64,000 nucleotides of DNA, from NCBI RefSeq assembly GCF_964656455.1, contig NC_135725.1, positions 48,491,688 through 48,555,687 on the forward strand, given 5' to 3'. A program made the position numbers and the translations under genes. Source of the stretch: Halichoerus grypus (lineage: Eukaryota > Chordata > Mammalia > Carnivora > Phocidae). Shown piece by piece: positions 1 through 10,460 of the stretch; the stretch's first letter is position 1; each line of letters begins with the position of its first letter. The notes beneath the pieces were generated by a model that was not told where the DNA came from, did not search any database, and saw only the letters and a program-made list of their open reading frames with translations.

Positions 1-85
1 AAACTGTATGATAATTGACTTTCTCTGCTTGACTTATTTCACTTAGCATAATCTCCAGTCCCATCCATGTTGATGCAAAAGTTGG
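1..85 (-). mobile_element. L1 3' segment, minus strand, cut by the window edge
   Basis: Read on the minus strand, this matches the region near the end of carnivore L1 ORF2, containing TGGATGGGACTGGAG and the GAAATAAGT motif also seen inverted at about 13430, 18120, 21080 and 29640. It runs off the left edge, so its tail and target-site duplication are not visible. It abuts an L1 piece in the opposite direction (86-430), and the two together look like one 5'-inverted insertion. Confidence 0.8.
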
Positions 86-430
86 GTATTCACAACAAAT
101 GTTGGAGAGGTTGTGGAGAAAGGGGAACCCTCTTACACTGTTGGTGGGAATGCAGGTTGATGCAGCCACTTTGGAAAACAGTGTGGAGGTTCGTCAAAAA
201 GTTAAAAATAGAGCTACCCTATGGCCCAGCAATTGCACTCCTGGGTATTTACCCCAAAGACACAAATGTGGTGAAAAGAAGGGCCATATGCACCCCAATG
301 TTCATGGCAGCAATGTCCGCAATAGCCAAACTGTGGAAAGGGCCAAGATGCCCTTCAAGAGATGAATGGATAAAGAAGATGTGATCCATATATACAATGG
401 AATATTACTCAGCCATCTGAATAAAAATAT
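86..430 (+). mobile_element. L1 ORF2 C-terminal segment, inverted 5' part of the same insertion
   Basis: The plus strand reads like L1 ORF2: TTGTGGAGAAAGGGGAACCC, then GGTATTTACCCCAAAGA, then GGAATATTACTCAGCCATC. Frame 67-384 translates to a decayed ORF2 C-terminus ([19 protein letters not shown]). In L1 order this piece lies immediately 5' of the minus-strand piece at 1-85, with about 30-35 bases missing between them. Opposite orientation with near-contiguous element coordinates is the signature of twin priming. Not a functional gene. Confidence 0.85.
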
Positions 431-619
431 TTTTGAAAAATACAGTTATTTTCTAAATTTTGTGGTATTTGTGGCATTTTATAAGTTGTATAATTTCTTT
501 TCTCATTCTAATGAATATTTGGTGTATACTTAACTTTGTATTTGTGATTTTACATTCTTTCTCTGAAAGATAGCTTCCATAATTATATAGGCTTCAGGCC
601 CCAGAAAAGTAAATACAAA

Positions 620-644
620 TTGTGTGTGTGTGTGTGTGTGTGTG
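620..644. repeat. (TG)n microsatellite
   Basis: Twelve uninterrupted TG units. The flanking bases 431-619 and 645-860 are AT-rich single-copy-looking DNA with no recognised element; short frames there (620-831) are low-complexity translations. Confidence 0.95.
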
Positions 645-880
645 ATTGCAAATCTTTTTCTACAAATATGCTTCTTTCAGAAATTCTTTCCTCCTTTCTT
701 CTTCACTCAATCCAAAGTCATTATTGGGACTTTTTCTTTTTTTCTTCACCTCTATTCTTCAAATTCAACCATTCTCATATACATCTTACTCCTCTAATGG
801 AGTCACTTTTATGAAACCATTACTTTTATGAAACTTTCTTTAATAACCCAGAAAAATATATGTTTCAGTTTCTTTTTCTT

Positions 881-1084
881 TTTTTAAATAATTTTTTAAG
901 ATTTATTCATTCATTTGAGAGAGAGAGAGAGCCGAGGGAGGGGCAGAGGGAGAGGGAGAGAATCCCCAGTAGACCCCCTCTGAGTGGGGAGCCCAATTCG
1001 GGCTGGATCCCACAACCCCGACATCACTACCCGAGCCAAAATCAAGAGTTGGATATTTAACTGACTGAGCCACTCAGGCGCCCC
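881..1084 (-). mobile_element. CAN-SINE (tRNA-derived carnivore SINE)
   Basis: Minus-strand copy: a T-rich tail then AAGATTTATTCATTCATTT, a GA-rich middle, and the inverted head ending CTGAGCCACTCAGGCGCCCC. It is flanked by a near-perfect target-site duplication, 864-880 against 1085-1100 (TTCAGTTT...TTTTCTT). Full length for the family (about 200 bp). RNA polymerase III-derived; non-coding. Confidence 0.95.
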
Positions 1085-1100
1085 TTCAGTTTTTTTTCTT

Positions 1101-1439
1101 ATATTTCTGTTAACATATATCACTTTTTTACATGATCATAATTATACATATTAGCCACTTTATCGCTTCCACTATGCTATGTGCAGGAACCCTCTTTTCA
1201 TCCTCTTTTGGCACAATCAAGTATAATCTTTGACGTCTACTTCATCTCCTCAAAGCAATTTCTTCCATTCTTCACAGGGCAATTTACCAGGTACTAGAAT
1301 ATGATGCAAATATCAAGAGATCACTGCTTTCATCTGGTCTCTTTCTTGTAGTCAAATGTTCAGAATTATCATCTATATTCATCGTTTCTCAAACAACTTA
1401 GGTTCACAATGTATGGATCGCTTTATAAATTTACTCACA
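1101..1439. other. Unique-looking AT-rich DNA
   Basis: No repeat, exon or RNA feature recognised. Confidence 0.5.
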
Positions 1440-1680
1440 AAGTCGAGACTGAAAGTAAGAATTCAAGCAAATAGGTTGGTAAGGGGCATTCAAGATAAAG
1501 GAAATGGTTTGTGTAAAGGCTGGAAATAAGAAACACAAAGTGGTTTAAGACATGTAATTTATGGCTAGAATGCAGAGAGTTTTAGGAGAGAGGTGGGAAA
1601 TTATGGTCAGGACTTTAGTAGCTTTGAACACAAGGGCAAGGAGTTTTTGTATATAATCCTGGGGGTTTTTCTTTAGTATG
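1440..1680 (-). mobile_element. L2 LINE fragment (copy A)
   Basis: Plus-strand text GGGGCATTCAAGATAAAGG, GTGTAAAGGCTGG and ...CAAGGGCAAGGAG is a diverged reverse complement of the L2 ORF2 C-terminal region (consensus-like GGCATTCCAGGCAGAGG...GTGCAAAGGCC). The element order fits an antisense L2. It precedes a second copy whose 3' end begins again near 1685, so two independent L2 insertions lie side by side. Confidence 0.6.
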
Positions 1681-1684
1681 TAAG

Positions 1685-2870
1685 TAAAAGTCAGTTAAAA
1701 AATATTCATTGAATATTTACTAAACAGTTGATCACTGCCTCCATGGAATACACCATTTGGTGGAAAAGACAGACATTAAATAAATAATAAAACTACAATT
1801 AATAACATTATCTTACTCTGTGGAAAATATATTCATAACAGCTTATGAATATGGTTGTCATAACATAGGCTTGTGGGTCAAGAAATGACACTCTGTTTTC
1901 TTTGTCCAGCACTATTTTCTCCAACATCTATAGCTGTGCCAGATACATATAGATACTCAACAATTTTTGCATGACTAAACAAATAAATACTTGATCTCTA
2001 GCAATTGACTTAGAGTTAGTTAAATAAATAGAAGATAGGTATTTAGCCAGGAAGGAAAACAACTACAGGTATAAAAGCCTAGGAGCTTGAGGGAGTCTGG
2101 TATGTTCAAGAAACTGGGAAAAACCCAGTAGAGCTCAGGGGGAGAAAGCAATATATAGAATGTTAGGAGATGAGGCTGGAGGGGGACATAGAATCTGTAT
2201 CATACAGACTATTATAATCCATGTTAAAGATTCCAGAATTTATTTCAAGGCAATGGGAAATCATTGGTTAGTTTGTATCAGGGAAATTACGAGATTTTTT
2301 TTGCAATTTTAAAAGACAGTTTTAGCATTATTGTGGCGATTCAATGTGTGAAGATTGGGAGGTAGCCACGGTAGATGAGTTGTTGTGAAGATATCAGAGT
2401 CTATTTGTTCAGTCTAGGAAAGAAGGCAATGAAGTTGGGACGTGGGGTGTGGCAATGAGGATGGAAAATAGCGGATGGATTGAGGAGCCTTGGGGAAGTA
2501 GGATCGAAGGGATCTGAATATTGCTGAGTGAGGGAAATCTGGAAGGAGCCAAGGATAACTAATGGGATAATATATTGTGCAATTAGGTGAATGGAGGTTT
2601 AGCAAAGTTGCAGAAGACATAGATTTTGAATATGTTCTTTTGAGATTCCTATGAAATTTTCAGGTAGACTCTTTGAAGTTGACAGTTGTACATAAATATA
2701 CCAAAGACTGTCTGAACTGCAGAGATAGATTAGGGAATGTAGTAGTGTTCCATACTCTGGAAGGAGAGGAGTTGTCTTAGGAAAATAGAGGTATAAAGGG
2801 AAAGTACTCAGGACAAAGTCCCAAGGAGCTCCCATATTTAATGAACAGGGCCTTAGAAACACAATTCCAG
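1685..2870 (-). mobile_element. L2 LINE fragment (copy B)
   Basis: Starts with the inverted L2 3' end (ATTCATTGAATATTTACTAAA, then AGACAGACATTAAATAAATAA). It continues upstream through GGTATGTTCAAGAAACTGGG, GGAGATGAGGCTGGAG, CAATGGGAAATCATTGG and GGAGCCAAGGATAACTAATGG, which follow the antisense L2 order. Roughly 1.2 kb of strongly diverged ORF2 remnant. The part 1800-2020 is weakly recognisable. Confidence 0.65.
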
Positions 2871-3840
2871 CACAAAAATAGAAGACAGGATGTCAGAAAT
2901 ATCAGGGGAATAAAATGTGTTTTCTAAAAGGAGAAAATGAAAAGTTCTTTAAGTTAAAAAAGTGCTAAACTTTACTATAGGTAGGAGATTTCTATCAGCT
3001 GCCTGGATGTATAAATCAAACCAAAGGGTTTATGGCAAAACCTCTGGAAGAAACCCAGGCCTCATACATTGCCATGTACACTGACGATGTAATATTTGAT
3101 GTGCTTGGACTTGAAAAAAAAAAAAAGAAAGAAACACCTGCTGGGATTATGATTCTCCCACTTTACAAAGTCTCACATATTTAAATAGTACTGAGGCAGT
3201 CTATAAATACATATTAAATTGGATCTTTAATCTTGCCTTTTTGAAACAAATTGCTCACTTATATGAGTTAAATTATACTCCTTCATAAAAAATAATAAAA
3301 AATATAAAATAATTTTAATATAACAAGAAGAGTTTAAAATATCCATTGTTTAAAATTGGCAAATAAAAAATGTAAAGAAGGAAAAAAGCACTCATAATGA
3401 AGCACCCACTGAAAACCATTATTGGTATCTTTGTATATATGCATTCATTACACTCATACAATTAATATATTAATACATTATATATATGAATGTGGTTAAT
3501 ATCATAAAGTAGAATATATTTTTCAACCTGTGGGTTAGGAATTTCTGAATATAAATATAGGGTTTATTAATAAATAATGAAACTGACTTGTTAACATTCA
3601 CAACATGAAGATAGGAATCACGATATCCTTCCTTCATTATAATAAATAATAGGTCTTCAATAAACATTATAGTAAATAATAGGTCCTTAATAAATCTTTC
3701 TAACTGGTTGATTCCCCCCCCCAAAGACAAATAAGAATAATAACAAATTATTTTTCAGTGATAGAATAAACCTTAAAGAAAGTCTGAAGCTAGTGTTTCT
3801 CAGCTCTCTTTTGGTTTCCTGCATTAAGGAGTTTGCAACG
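2871..3840. other. AT-rich DNA without recognised features
   Basis: Contains A-runs (about 3113-3126), a C-run (3715-3722) and many TA-rich words. The ORFs on the minus strand at 3470-3881 are rich in I, F, Y and Cys-Val repeats and look like chance frames. Confidence 0.5.
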
Positions 3841-3848
3841 AAAACACG

Positions 3849-3884
3849 TACACACACACACACACACAGACACACACACACACT
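3849..3884. repeat. (CA)n microsatellite
   Basis: CA array interrupted by one GA unit near 3869. Confidence 0.95.
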
Positions 3885-3949
3885 ATAACTGGGTGATCAT
3901 GTGTTAACTCTCATTCTATATAAAAGTTGATTTACTGTAGTCAATTCTT

Positions 3950-4150
3950 TTTTTTTTAAGATTATTTATTTATTTATTTATTTGACAGAGAGAGAGATAG
4001 CGAGAGCAGGAACACAAGCAGGGGGAGTGGGAGAGGGAGAAACAGGCTTCCCGCCCAGCAGGGAGCCTGATGCAGGGCTCCATCCCAGGACCCTGGGATC
4101 ATGACCTGAACTGAAGGCAGATACTTAACGACTGAGCCACCCAGGCCCCC
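3950..4150 (-). mobile_element. CAN-SINE
   Basis: Inverted SINE with tail AAGATTATTTATTTATTTA, middle GGAGAGGGAGAAACAGGC, and head ACGACTGAGCCACCCAGG. A partial duplication around TTCTT on both sides (3944-3949 and 4152-4156) is a weak target-site duplication. Confidence 0.93.
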
Positions 4151-5558
4151 AGTTCTTGATGTTTTTAGTAAATTGATTTTTATTTTGTATCATGTTTGTT
4201 TTCTCTACTATTTATAACTTCAATTGGTAGTTCTGTGCTATTTTCCTCAGGAATGAATTTACTAAAAACTTTAAAAATTGTCTACAAATAAATTAACTTT
4301 TAATTGAAAATTGAAGAGCAACAGAAAATGTAGATGGATGCAAGAAGAAAATTGAGATCCTTCTATTTTTATTACATTTGTGTTCTGGAGCAAAACTATT
4401 CACTTCAAATAGAAAGTGCGACTGTAAATAAAACACAAATAGTATCCAGACAGAGCAGTTATCAGATGAAGATTGCATCTCAGCACAAAGCTTCATCAGT
4501 GTTAAAACTGATTCTCTCTAGGAGGGGAATGTGAAGATTTATTTGCCATATTAAATGTAAAGACCACATATTCTTACCCTTGTAAAAATAGGTCAGGCTT
4601 CAAAAAAGATATTTTTATGCTTAAAGTTACAAAACAAACAATTCTCACGGGCATTGTTTTGTTTACTTAGTTTTAGTTGCATTTACTATGGGTAAAATTC
4701 GAAAGATTTATGGGACTAGCTAGAGGCAGAAGTCATAATGGCTAATGCAACTTCATCCTAGCAAAACCTATTTCTCAACGAGGCATAAGGTTAAGGTAAA
4801 ACAAACAAACAAAAAATGTAGTATGTAAGAGATGAGTGTTATGGGACTTTAAGCAAAGTTTCTTTATACCATACTGTGCCCTTTTCAGTTCCTTGTCCTC
4901 TAAACATTATTGGCAACTCAAGCATGTACCAATTCATTTACTGACTCTATAAATGATTATGGTGGTTTAGACAGTTCTTTCCTGACTTGCCAAAAGGTGA
5001 AATTAATAGACAATGCTGATTTACTGCCGACCTTTCTGGTTTGAAAAAGAAATGGAGTCTACCATACACCTAAAAAGAGGGCTAACAACATAAGAAGCTC
5101 TCCCTACATACTTACTATATAAAAGAACAAATAACTCTTATTAGTAAGAATATTTTCTTTTTTTCCTATCTTGCTATGCATTAACACAGACACACACAAA
5201 ATCTGTTCCTGGAACAATCAGCCAGTATATTTGGGTGCGATAGAATATCTCAGTGTATAAAAACATAATGGAAAACATTTGCATCTTCATAAAGTTCTTA
5301 GGCTCTTCCTCTGTGTGTCACTGCATCTATTCTGTGTGTTCTAACATGGCTACAGTCCCTATCTTTTAAATTTCCCCACTAGGGCAAATACACCATAATT
5401 AATGCAAAGGATATAATCATCTGCGTATTCCCTTTTAAAGCAATTAAAGCTAATAGATTTTTCTAAGACTTTGATATAAATGCAAAAATTGACCAAAAAA
5501 TGTTCTTAGAAGGGAGAGTCCAAGTCCAGGAAATGCTAACTCTGAACAGACTTGCAGT
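4151..5558. other. Unique-looking DNA
   Basis: No recognised transposon or exon. The overlapping frames at 4293-4534 on both strands have no family resemblance that I can see. Confidence 0.5.
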
Positions 5559-5559
5559 C

Positions 5560-5705
5560 TGACCACACTGTGTATGGCTTTTCCCCCAGACACCCACTCA
5601 CATGTCCATAGATTTAGTTTTCTCTTCTGAAAAGTGAGGTGATTGCACTAAATGATTACTGGACTCCTTCCTCACCTGTAAAAATACTTTGAAATTATTT
5701 ATGTA
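5560..5705 (+). mobile_element. MIR SINE fragment
   Basis: Diverged MIR 3' half: TTAGTTTTCTCTTCTGAAAAGTG corresponds to the MIR 'cagtttcctcatctgtaaaatg' core, followed by GGTGATTGCACTAAATGAT. Old and short; call by pattern only. Confidence 0.5.
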
Positions 5706-6785
5706 AACATGAGCTTTAAAAAGTCCTTCACTAGAAGCTATTGACCATAACATGGTATAAAAGTAACCCTTCCTAGGAAAGGAATAGGGGAGTTAAAGAT
5801 ATCTGACGACCAGGGTTCTTTTTAGACCAAAATTCTTATTATAGTTTCATGAGATGGACACTGATATTTGCTTCGAGTTCTGTGCACTAACATTCATATT
5901 GAACAGCAACTACAATTCTAGTGGAAAAATAATAGCTAAGATTTATTTTTCTTTCGTTAATGGACTGGGATCCTGCTCCATATAAAACATGCAATCTGTG
6001 ACAAGTTATAATTCAGACTTTAACTTTTCAATTCATGCCTTTACAAGTCTATAAGAATATTATGTAGAAACAAATATATCTTTAACTCTTCCCTAACCTT
6101 GGTAATTTTCTTTTTATGGGCCATAGGTTCAGAGCCTTTGGCAAGCAATAGCATCAACCTTAAATTTAATAACATTGTTTGTATTGATTACATTTATTGC
6201 AGCTACCTTTAATGAAAAGTGATACTTTCTCTCCATTTGCAACAATGATATACATTTTCATTCTAAAGTAGATTTAAGCAAAAGAGAAAGTGAATTGATT
6301 TTTAACATATTAAATTGCTAGAAGTACAGGTTATATGTGGATAAAATAAAAATAGTGGAAGTGATAATTAGATGTCTGAAGATATATGAAATACATAGCT
6401 TTGGAAGTGGATGTGATTTATCTGCAGCTCTCTTAACCATGTCTGATCTCTTAGATAATCATAATAACCCTCTACCAGTTGGCTTCCAATATTATTCTTT
6501 TGCTTACTATAGGAAAATTCTCTTTCACTGAGAGCCAACTACATGGCTGGTTATATGTTGGATTTTGGAATTGACTGTGTAATGGTGTTTTTTAGCTTTT
6601 GGCTCAATTGAAAAGCAGAGGTATCTGAGCTAATCAGAGTTTGTAAATGGGCAAACCACCTCAGGGTCTGTCTCATTACCTCTCAAGTATCCTGTATTGA
6701 GAGGTATCTGAAACAAGGTGTGCATTTCCTTATGTATATTCTTTTATATGAGGGACCGAGATGTAAATTTGAGTAATTTCTTTTT
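5706..6785. other. Unique-looking AT-rich DNA
   Basis: No recognised feature. The 64-residue frame at 6337-6531 has no recognisable family and no visible splice logic. Confidence 0.5.
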
Positions 6786-6789
6786 GGTA

Positions 6790-6960
6790 GCAGTTGTATA
6801 ATACCTATCAACATTTTAAACCAACCCAGTTTTTTCCTCAAAATTCTATTTCTAGGATTTTAGTCTACCAAAAAAAAACTATTACAAGTTAGCTATGCTA
6901 TAGATGTAAGGGTGTTTATTGAAGCCTTATTTGTATAGTAATAATCGGAGATTAAGCAAA
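6790..6960 (+). mobile_element. Possible old L1M ORF2 C-terminal fragment
   Basis: ATTCTATTTCTAGGATTTTAG followed by GGGTGTTTATTGAAGCCTTATTTGTATAGTAAT resembles the L1M ORF2 stretch 'ccacttctaggaattt...gatgttcattgcagcattatttataatag'. Strongly diverged. Confidence 0.4.
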
Positions 6961-6974
6961 TTTCCTTCTTCTTG

Positions 6975-7500
6975 AAATATTTTCTACTCTTGGATTCAGA
7001 GATACCTCCTTCATTCTTCTGGTTTTCCCTACTCCTTCCAGGCTTTGCTGTTTCTCTTCATCACCTCAAACTCCTATTGATAGAGTGCCTCAGGGCAAAC
7101 TTCTTTCAACTTTTTCTTGATCAACTATTTATGCCTTGATATCTCTAGCAGCCTTATAACTTTAAGTAGCCTTGAACCATTATTGATTCACCTCTTTTTC
7201 TTTCTTAATCGTTCGTTTCCTCTAAAATCAATGCTTATACGTCTGACTGATCACTCTACACGTTCACTTGCCTAGCTACCAAACATCTCAAACTTAACAT
7301 GCCCAAACCAAGCTCTTGATTTTGTAACTTCTTCCTATCTCTCTAGCCTGGTGACTGCATTCTACCACGCTGAAGTCATATTTTATTAGATTTGTTCTTT
7401 CAACCACTGCCACATCAAACCTATCATAAAATTCTGTTTGTTCTTTGTTCTACATTCAAACTATTCCACAATAAAACAAAAGCCATTTCAGCACCATCAT
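6975..7500 (+). mobile_element. L2 LINE fragment, reverse-transcriptase region remnant
   Basis: Plus-strand words follow L2 ORF2 order: CTGGTTTTCCCTACTCC, GAGTGCCTCAGGGC, then AAACATCTCAAACTTAACATGCCCAAACCAAGCTCTTGAT. The last is a close match to the L2 stretch seen inverted in many mammalian copies. All frames are interrupted. Confidence 0.75.
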
Positions 7501-7589
7501 ATGTAAATTGAAGTGTTCAAAGATTTTCCCTTTGAGATCAGAAACAAGATAAGGTTTCTAGTCATCACCACCTTCCATTCTTAGCCAGC

Positions 7590-7930
7590 TCATTAAGAAT
7601 CAGAAAGAGGAAAAAAGATGGCAGATTATATTCTTGTATATATAGAAAATCCTAAATAAACTGCTAATAAATGATTAGTATTTATATGAAAGTTTTTCTA
7701 GGTTACTGGTTTCAAACTCCATCGTATTTCAAAGTGCCAGGCACAAAGTTGGGAAAAAATATACTATTACATCAAAAATAAAAAGTACCTAGGAATAAGC
7801 CTAACAAAACTTGTGCAAGTTCTTTTTAGAAAATGATAAAAGCTTATTAGATACAGTAAAGAGGATTCAAATGTGCAATGTTATAAAGATGTCATTTCTT
7901 TCCATTTCATTATATAGATGCATTGAAATT
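7590..7930 (+). mobile_element. L1M ORF2 fragment including the RT catalytic-box region
   Basis: GCAGATTATATTCTTGTATATATAGAAAATCCTAAA matches the L1 RT FADD-box region. At 7618-7629 the codons read M-A-D-Y instead of F-A-D-D, followed soon by a stop, so it is dead. It continues through CCTAGGAATAAGCCTAACAAAA and ends at a sequence equivalent to 'agattcaatgcaat', where the element at 7935 interrupts. Confidence 0.75.
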
Positions 7931-7934
7931 ACGT

Positions 7935-8345
7935 GTGATGGTTAATTTTGAGTGTCAGCTTGACTGGCCGTGGGGTACCCAGGTTAGCCATTTTTTCCGA
8001 GTGGGGCTGTAAGAATGTTTCTAGATGAGATTAGCATGTCAATCAGTGGCTTCAGCAAAGTAGATTGCCGTCCCCAGTGTGGGTGGTCATCATCCAATCC
8101 AATGAGGGTCTGAATAGAACAAAATGTGGGGGAATTTGCCTCTTTTTTCTTGCTTCACTGCTTGAACTGAGACATCATATCTCATCTTCTACCCTTGGAC
8201 TGGGATGATTTACACCAATGCAGACCCTGGCTTCACAGGTCTTTGAATTTGGATTGCTTTATACCACCTGCTTTCTTGAAGTCTTTAGTTTGCGTATGGC
8301 AGATTGTAGGGTTTCTCGGCCTCCATAATCTCATGAACCAATTTC
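7935..8345 (+). mobile_element. MaLR-type LTR (solo), name uncertain
   Basis: Begins GTGATGGTTAATTTTGAGTGTCAGCTTGACTGG, contains CATCATCCAATCCAATGAGGGTCTGAATAGAACAAAA, and ends GCCTCCATAATCTCATGAACCAATTTCTCATAATAAATCTCC with an AATAAA signal. This is a widespread ancient mammalian repeat whose ends resemble MaLR LTRs. It lies between two L1M pieces, so it may have inserted into the L1M; about 600 bp of L1M is missing here. Confidence 0.55.
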
Positions 8346-8394
8346 TCATAATAAATCTCCTTTTATATACATAAAGGTTTTATTCTTCAGACAG

Positions 8395-8690
8395 ATTATG
8401 AGAGTACTGTTCTGGCATAGATGGAAACCCTTGCGCATGTGCATCAGGATCCACACGTAAGAATGTTCACAGAACCATTGCTGGAATAACTGAACCCTGA
8501 CAACAACCCAAGGGTACTTTACTCGTAGTATGGATGAATGAATATTTTTAGCATATTCATGAAATTTTATATGACACTGAACAAAATTTACTGCTGGAAA
8601 ATGGAAAAATGATATATACAAACATATAGAGTAACACCTTCAATACAAAATTCTTACCAAGAATATGTTAAAATTCTCATGATGATTGTA
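8395..8690 (+). mobile_element. L1M ORF2 C-terminal fragment
   Basis: GGAAACCCTTGCGCATGTGCATCAGGATCC, AAGAATGTTCACAG, GGAATAACTGAACCCTGACAACAACCCAAG and the TATGGATGAATGAATATTTTTAGCATATTCATG part follow the end of L1M ORF2. Same strand as 7590-7930; probably the same insertion before the intervening deletion and LTR insertion. Confidence 0.65.
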
Positions 8691-8691
8691 T

Positions 8692-9176
8692 TAGTTCTCT
8701 AATGCCACTATGTCTCATCACCGCAAGCTTAGTGGCTCAAAATGATACAAATTTATTATCTTACAGTTTCTGAGGTCAGAAGTCTGAAATCAGTTTCACT
8801 GCTTAAAATCAAGGTGTCAGCATGCATACATTCCTTTCTTTTTCCAGCTTCCAGAGGCCACCAGCATCCTTGGCTCATGGCTCCTTCCTCCATCATCAAA
8901 GCTAGCGGCGTGCCATTTTCAAATCTCTCTCTGCTTCCATGTCACATTGCCTTCCGTTTCTCTGATCCCCTGCCTATCTCATATAAGTCCCTCTATGTTT
9001 ACATACGACACACCTAGATAATCCAGGCTAATTTTCCCATCTCAAAATCTTTAACTTAGTCATATCTTCTAAGTCCCTTTTGCCATATAAGGTCACATAG
9101 CCACAAGTTTCAGGGATCAGGATGTAGACATTTAGGGGATGGGCGGGGCAGGCATTATTTAGCCTACTACAGTGAT
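8692..9176 (-). mobile_element. MaLR-type LTR (solo)
   Basis: Plus-strand text GTATTAGTTCTCTAATGCCACTATG, CTTAGTGGCTCAAAATGATACAAATTTATTATCTTACAGTTTCTGAGGTCAGAAG and TAGCCTACTACAG is the reverse complement of the family also seen on the plus strand at 31092-31618. Both carry the GACCTCCAGAACTGTAAGATAATA-type end and the GTAGTAGGCTAAATAATG-type start. Non-coding; the 91-residue frame at 8742-9017 is an artefact of this repeat. Confidence 0.65.
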
Positions 9177-9643
9177 GTATCAGATTAAATTGGCTACCAA
9201 AAGCACTGAAATTTTCAAATTGAAGAGAAAAATTATCTCCAAAACACTTAATCAATATCTATGTGAACATAGTGAGAAAGAAAATATCTCTGTTCAAAAA
9301 TTTGCATTTTACCATCACTAACAAATAATAATTAGCACCTCAGCTTTGGAGAATAAACGAACTCACTATAGGCTCCTGTCAACTACCAGTGTCTTTTGTT
9401 TGATAATCCCATCAAATAGTACTTTAAAAAAATTTGATGTATAGGGTCCTTTTTCCATTTACAAAAATTTTAACGACTTTTTATATCCCTATACTTAACT
9501 CTATCCAGGAAATTTCCTACATAACCTCAAAATGCCCTTAGTGTAGAATTCAGGGAATAATGCTTTTAAGAAATATTTATTTCAAGCTAAGTGTTCTATA
9601 CAAAGGTCAAAATATATTTATGAGTTGTCTTATTATAAACTTC
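9177..9643. other. No recognised feature
   Basis: AT-rich, single-copy-looking; nothing recognised. Confidence 0.5.
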
Positions 9644-9644
9644 C

Positions 9645-10003
9645 CATACCCATTCATTCAGTCATTTATTTCATCATTTTTTCCCATAAACATTTATTGA
9701 CTCTATTTGTGCCAGGAATTAGGGTAGAATGTGGGGATATATCATGTAAAATGTAACATACTTATCCTTAATTTTTCATTCAAGTAGCATAAGAAAAAAG
9801 GAGAAAGATTATTATTATAAGCAGAAAGAGACAAATGTATTTTGCAAAGAATCTTGAGATATGAAGCCATTTTAATAAAAACAGAGTAAGACTCTTGGGT
9901 GATTCAACTAGGCTTCAGGGAGGAGGTGACACTTCATGATGACTCCACAAAGCATGGACAGTAACATGCAGCTGGGCAAGGCCAAGGAAAGTCATTCTTA
10001 ACA
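9645..10003 (-). mobile_element. L2 LINE 3' end, split by MER20
   Basis: Inverted L2 terminus: CCATTCATTCAGTCATTTATTTC...CATTTATTGACTCTATTTGTGCCAGGAATTAGGG. Then CTTCAGGGAGGAGGTGACACTTCATGATGACTC, matching the antisense L2 'gaggaggtgacatttgagcag' stretch. It resumes after the MER20 insertion at 10216. Confidence 0.7.
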
Positions 10004-10004
10004 C

Positions 10005-10215
10005 AAAGAACAGCATTTTTTTTTTTTACCAGGGAACATTTATCTGGAGACATTGCTGGCTGTCATAATGGAGGTTGTGGGCAGGAATGCTATGGGTATC
10101 TAGGGGGTTAAGATCGTGGATACTGACAAGCCTCCTATAATGCACAGAACAGCCCCCTACAGCAAAGAATTAGTCAGTTTAGGTCAATGGTGCCAAATTT
10201 GAGAAAGCCTGTCCT
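10005..10215 (+). mobile_element. MER20 (hAT-Charlie non-autonomous DNA transposon)
   Basis: ACCAGGGAACATTTATCTGGAGACATTGCTGGCTGTCATAATGG, ACAAGCCTCCTATAATGCACAGAACAGCCCCCTACAGCAAAGAATTA and GGTGCCAAATTTGAGAAAGCCTG follow the MER20 consensus in order and at full length (about 210 bp). It splits an L2 copy. An 8-bp target duplication was not clearly seen. Confidence 0.78.
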
Positions 10216-10460
10216 AAGCTATGCAGGAGTGAGATAGCCTGTCATGTTCTGAAATCACAAGAAGCCCTGTTTATGGCTGTGATTTATTAGGACCATACTA
10301 CGTATTTTACTGTTTGAGTGTAAGGCCAAGTTGAGATGAAGATGAAGAAATACATGGTGAGTGGTAAGGGGAGGCTTTAAAGAAAGGATTAAGAAGTGGA
10401 AATAGTAATAAAAAACTTTCATAAGGATATGAAGCAAATGATGAAATATTATCAACAAAA
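10216..10460 (-). mobile_element. L2 LINE, continuation beyond MER20
   Basis: GCCTGTCATGTTCTGAAATCACAAGAAGCCCTGTTTATGGCTG parallels the L2 antisense stretch 'tgttcgaggaacagcaagga..ccagtgtggctgg'. Same strand as 9645-10003, so the two pieces form one interrupted L2. Confidence 0.5.
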
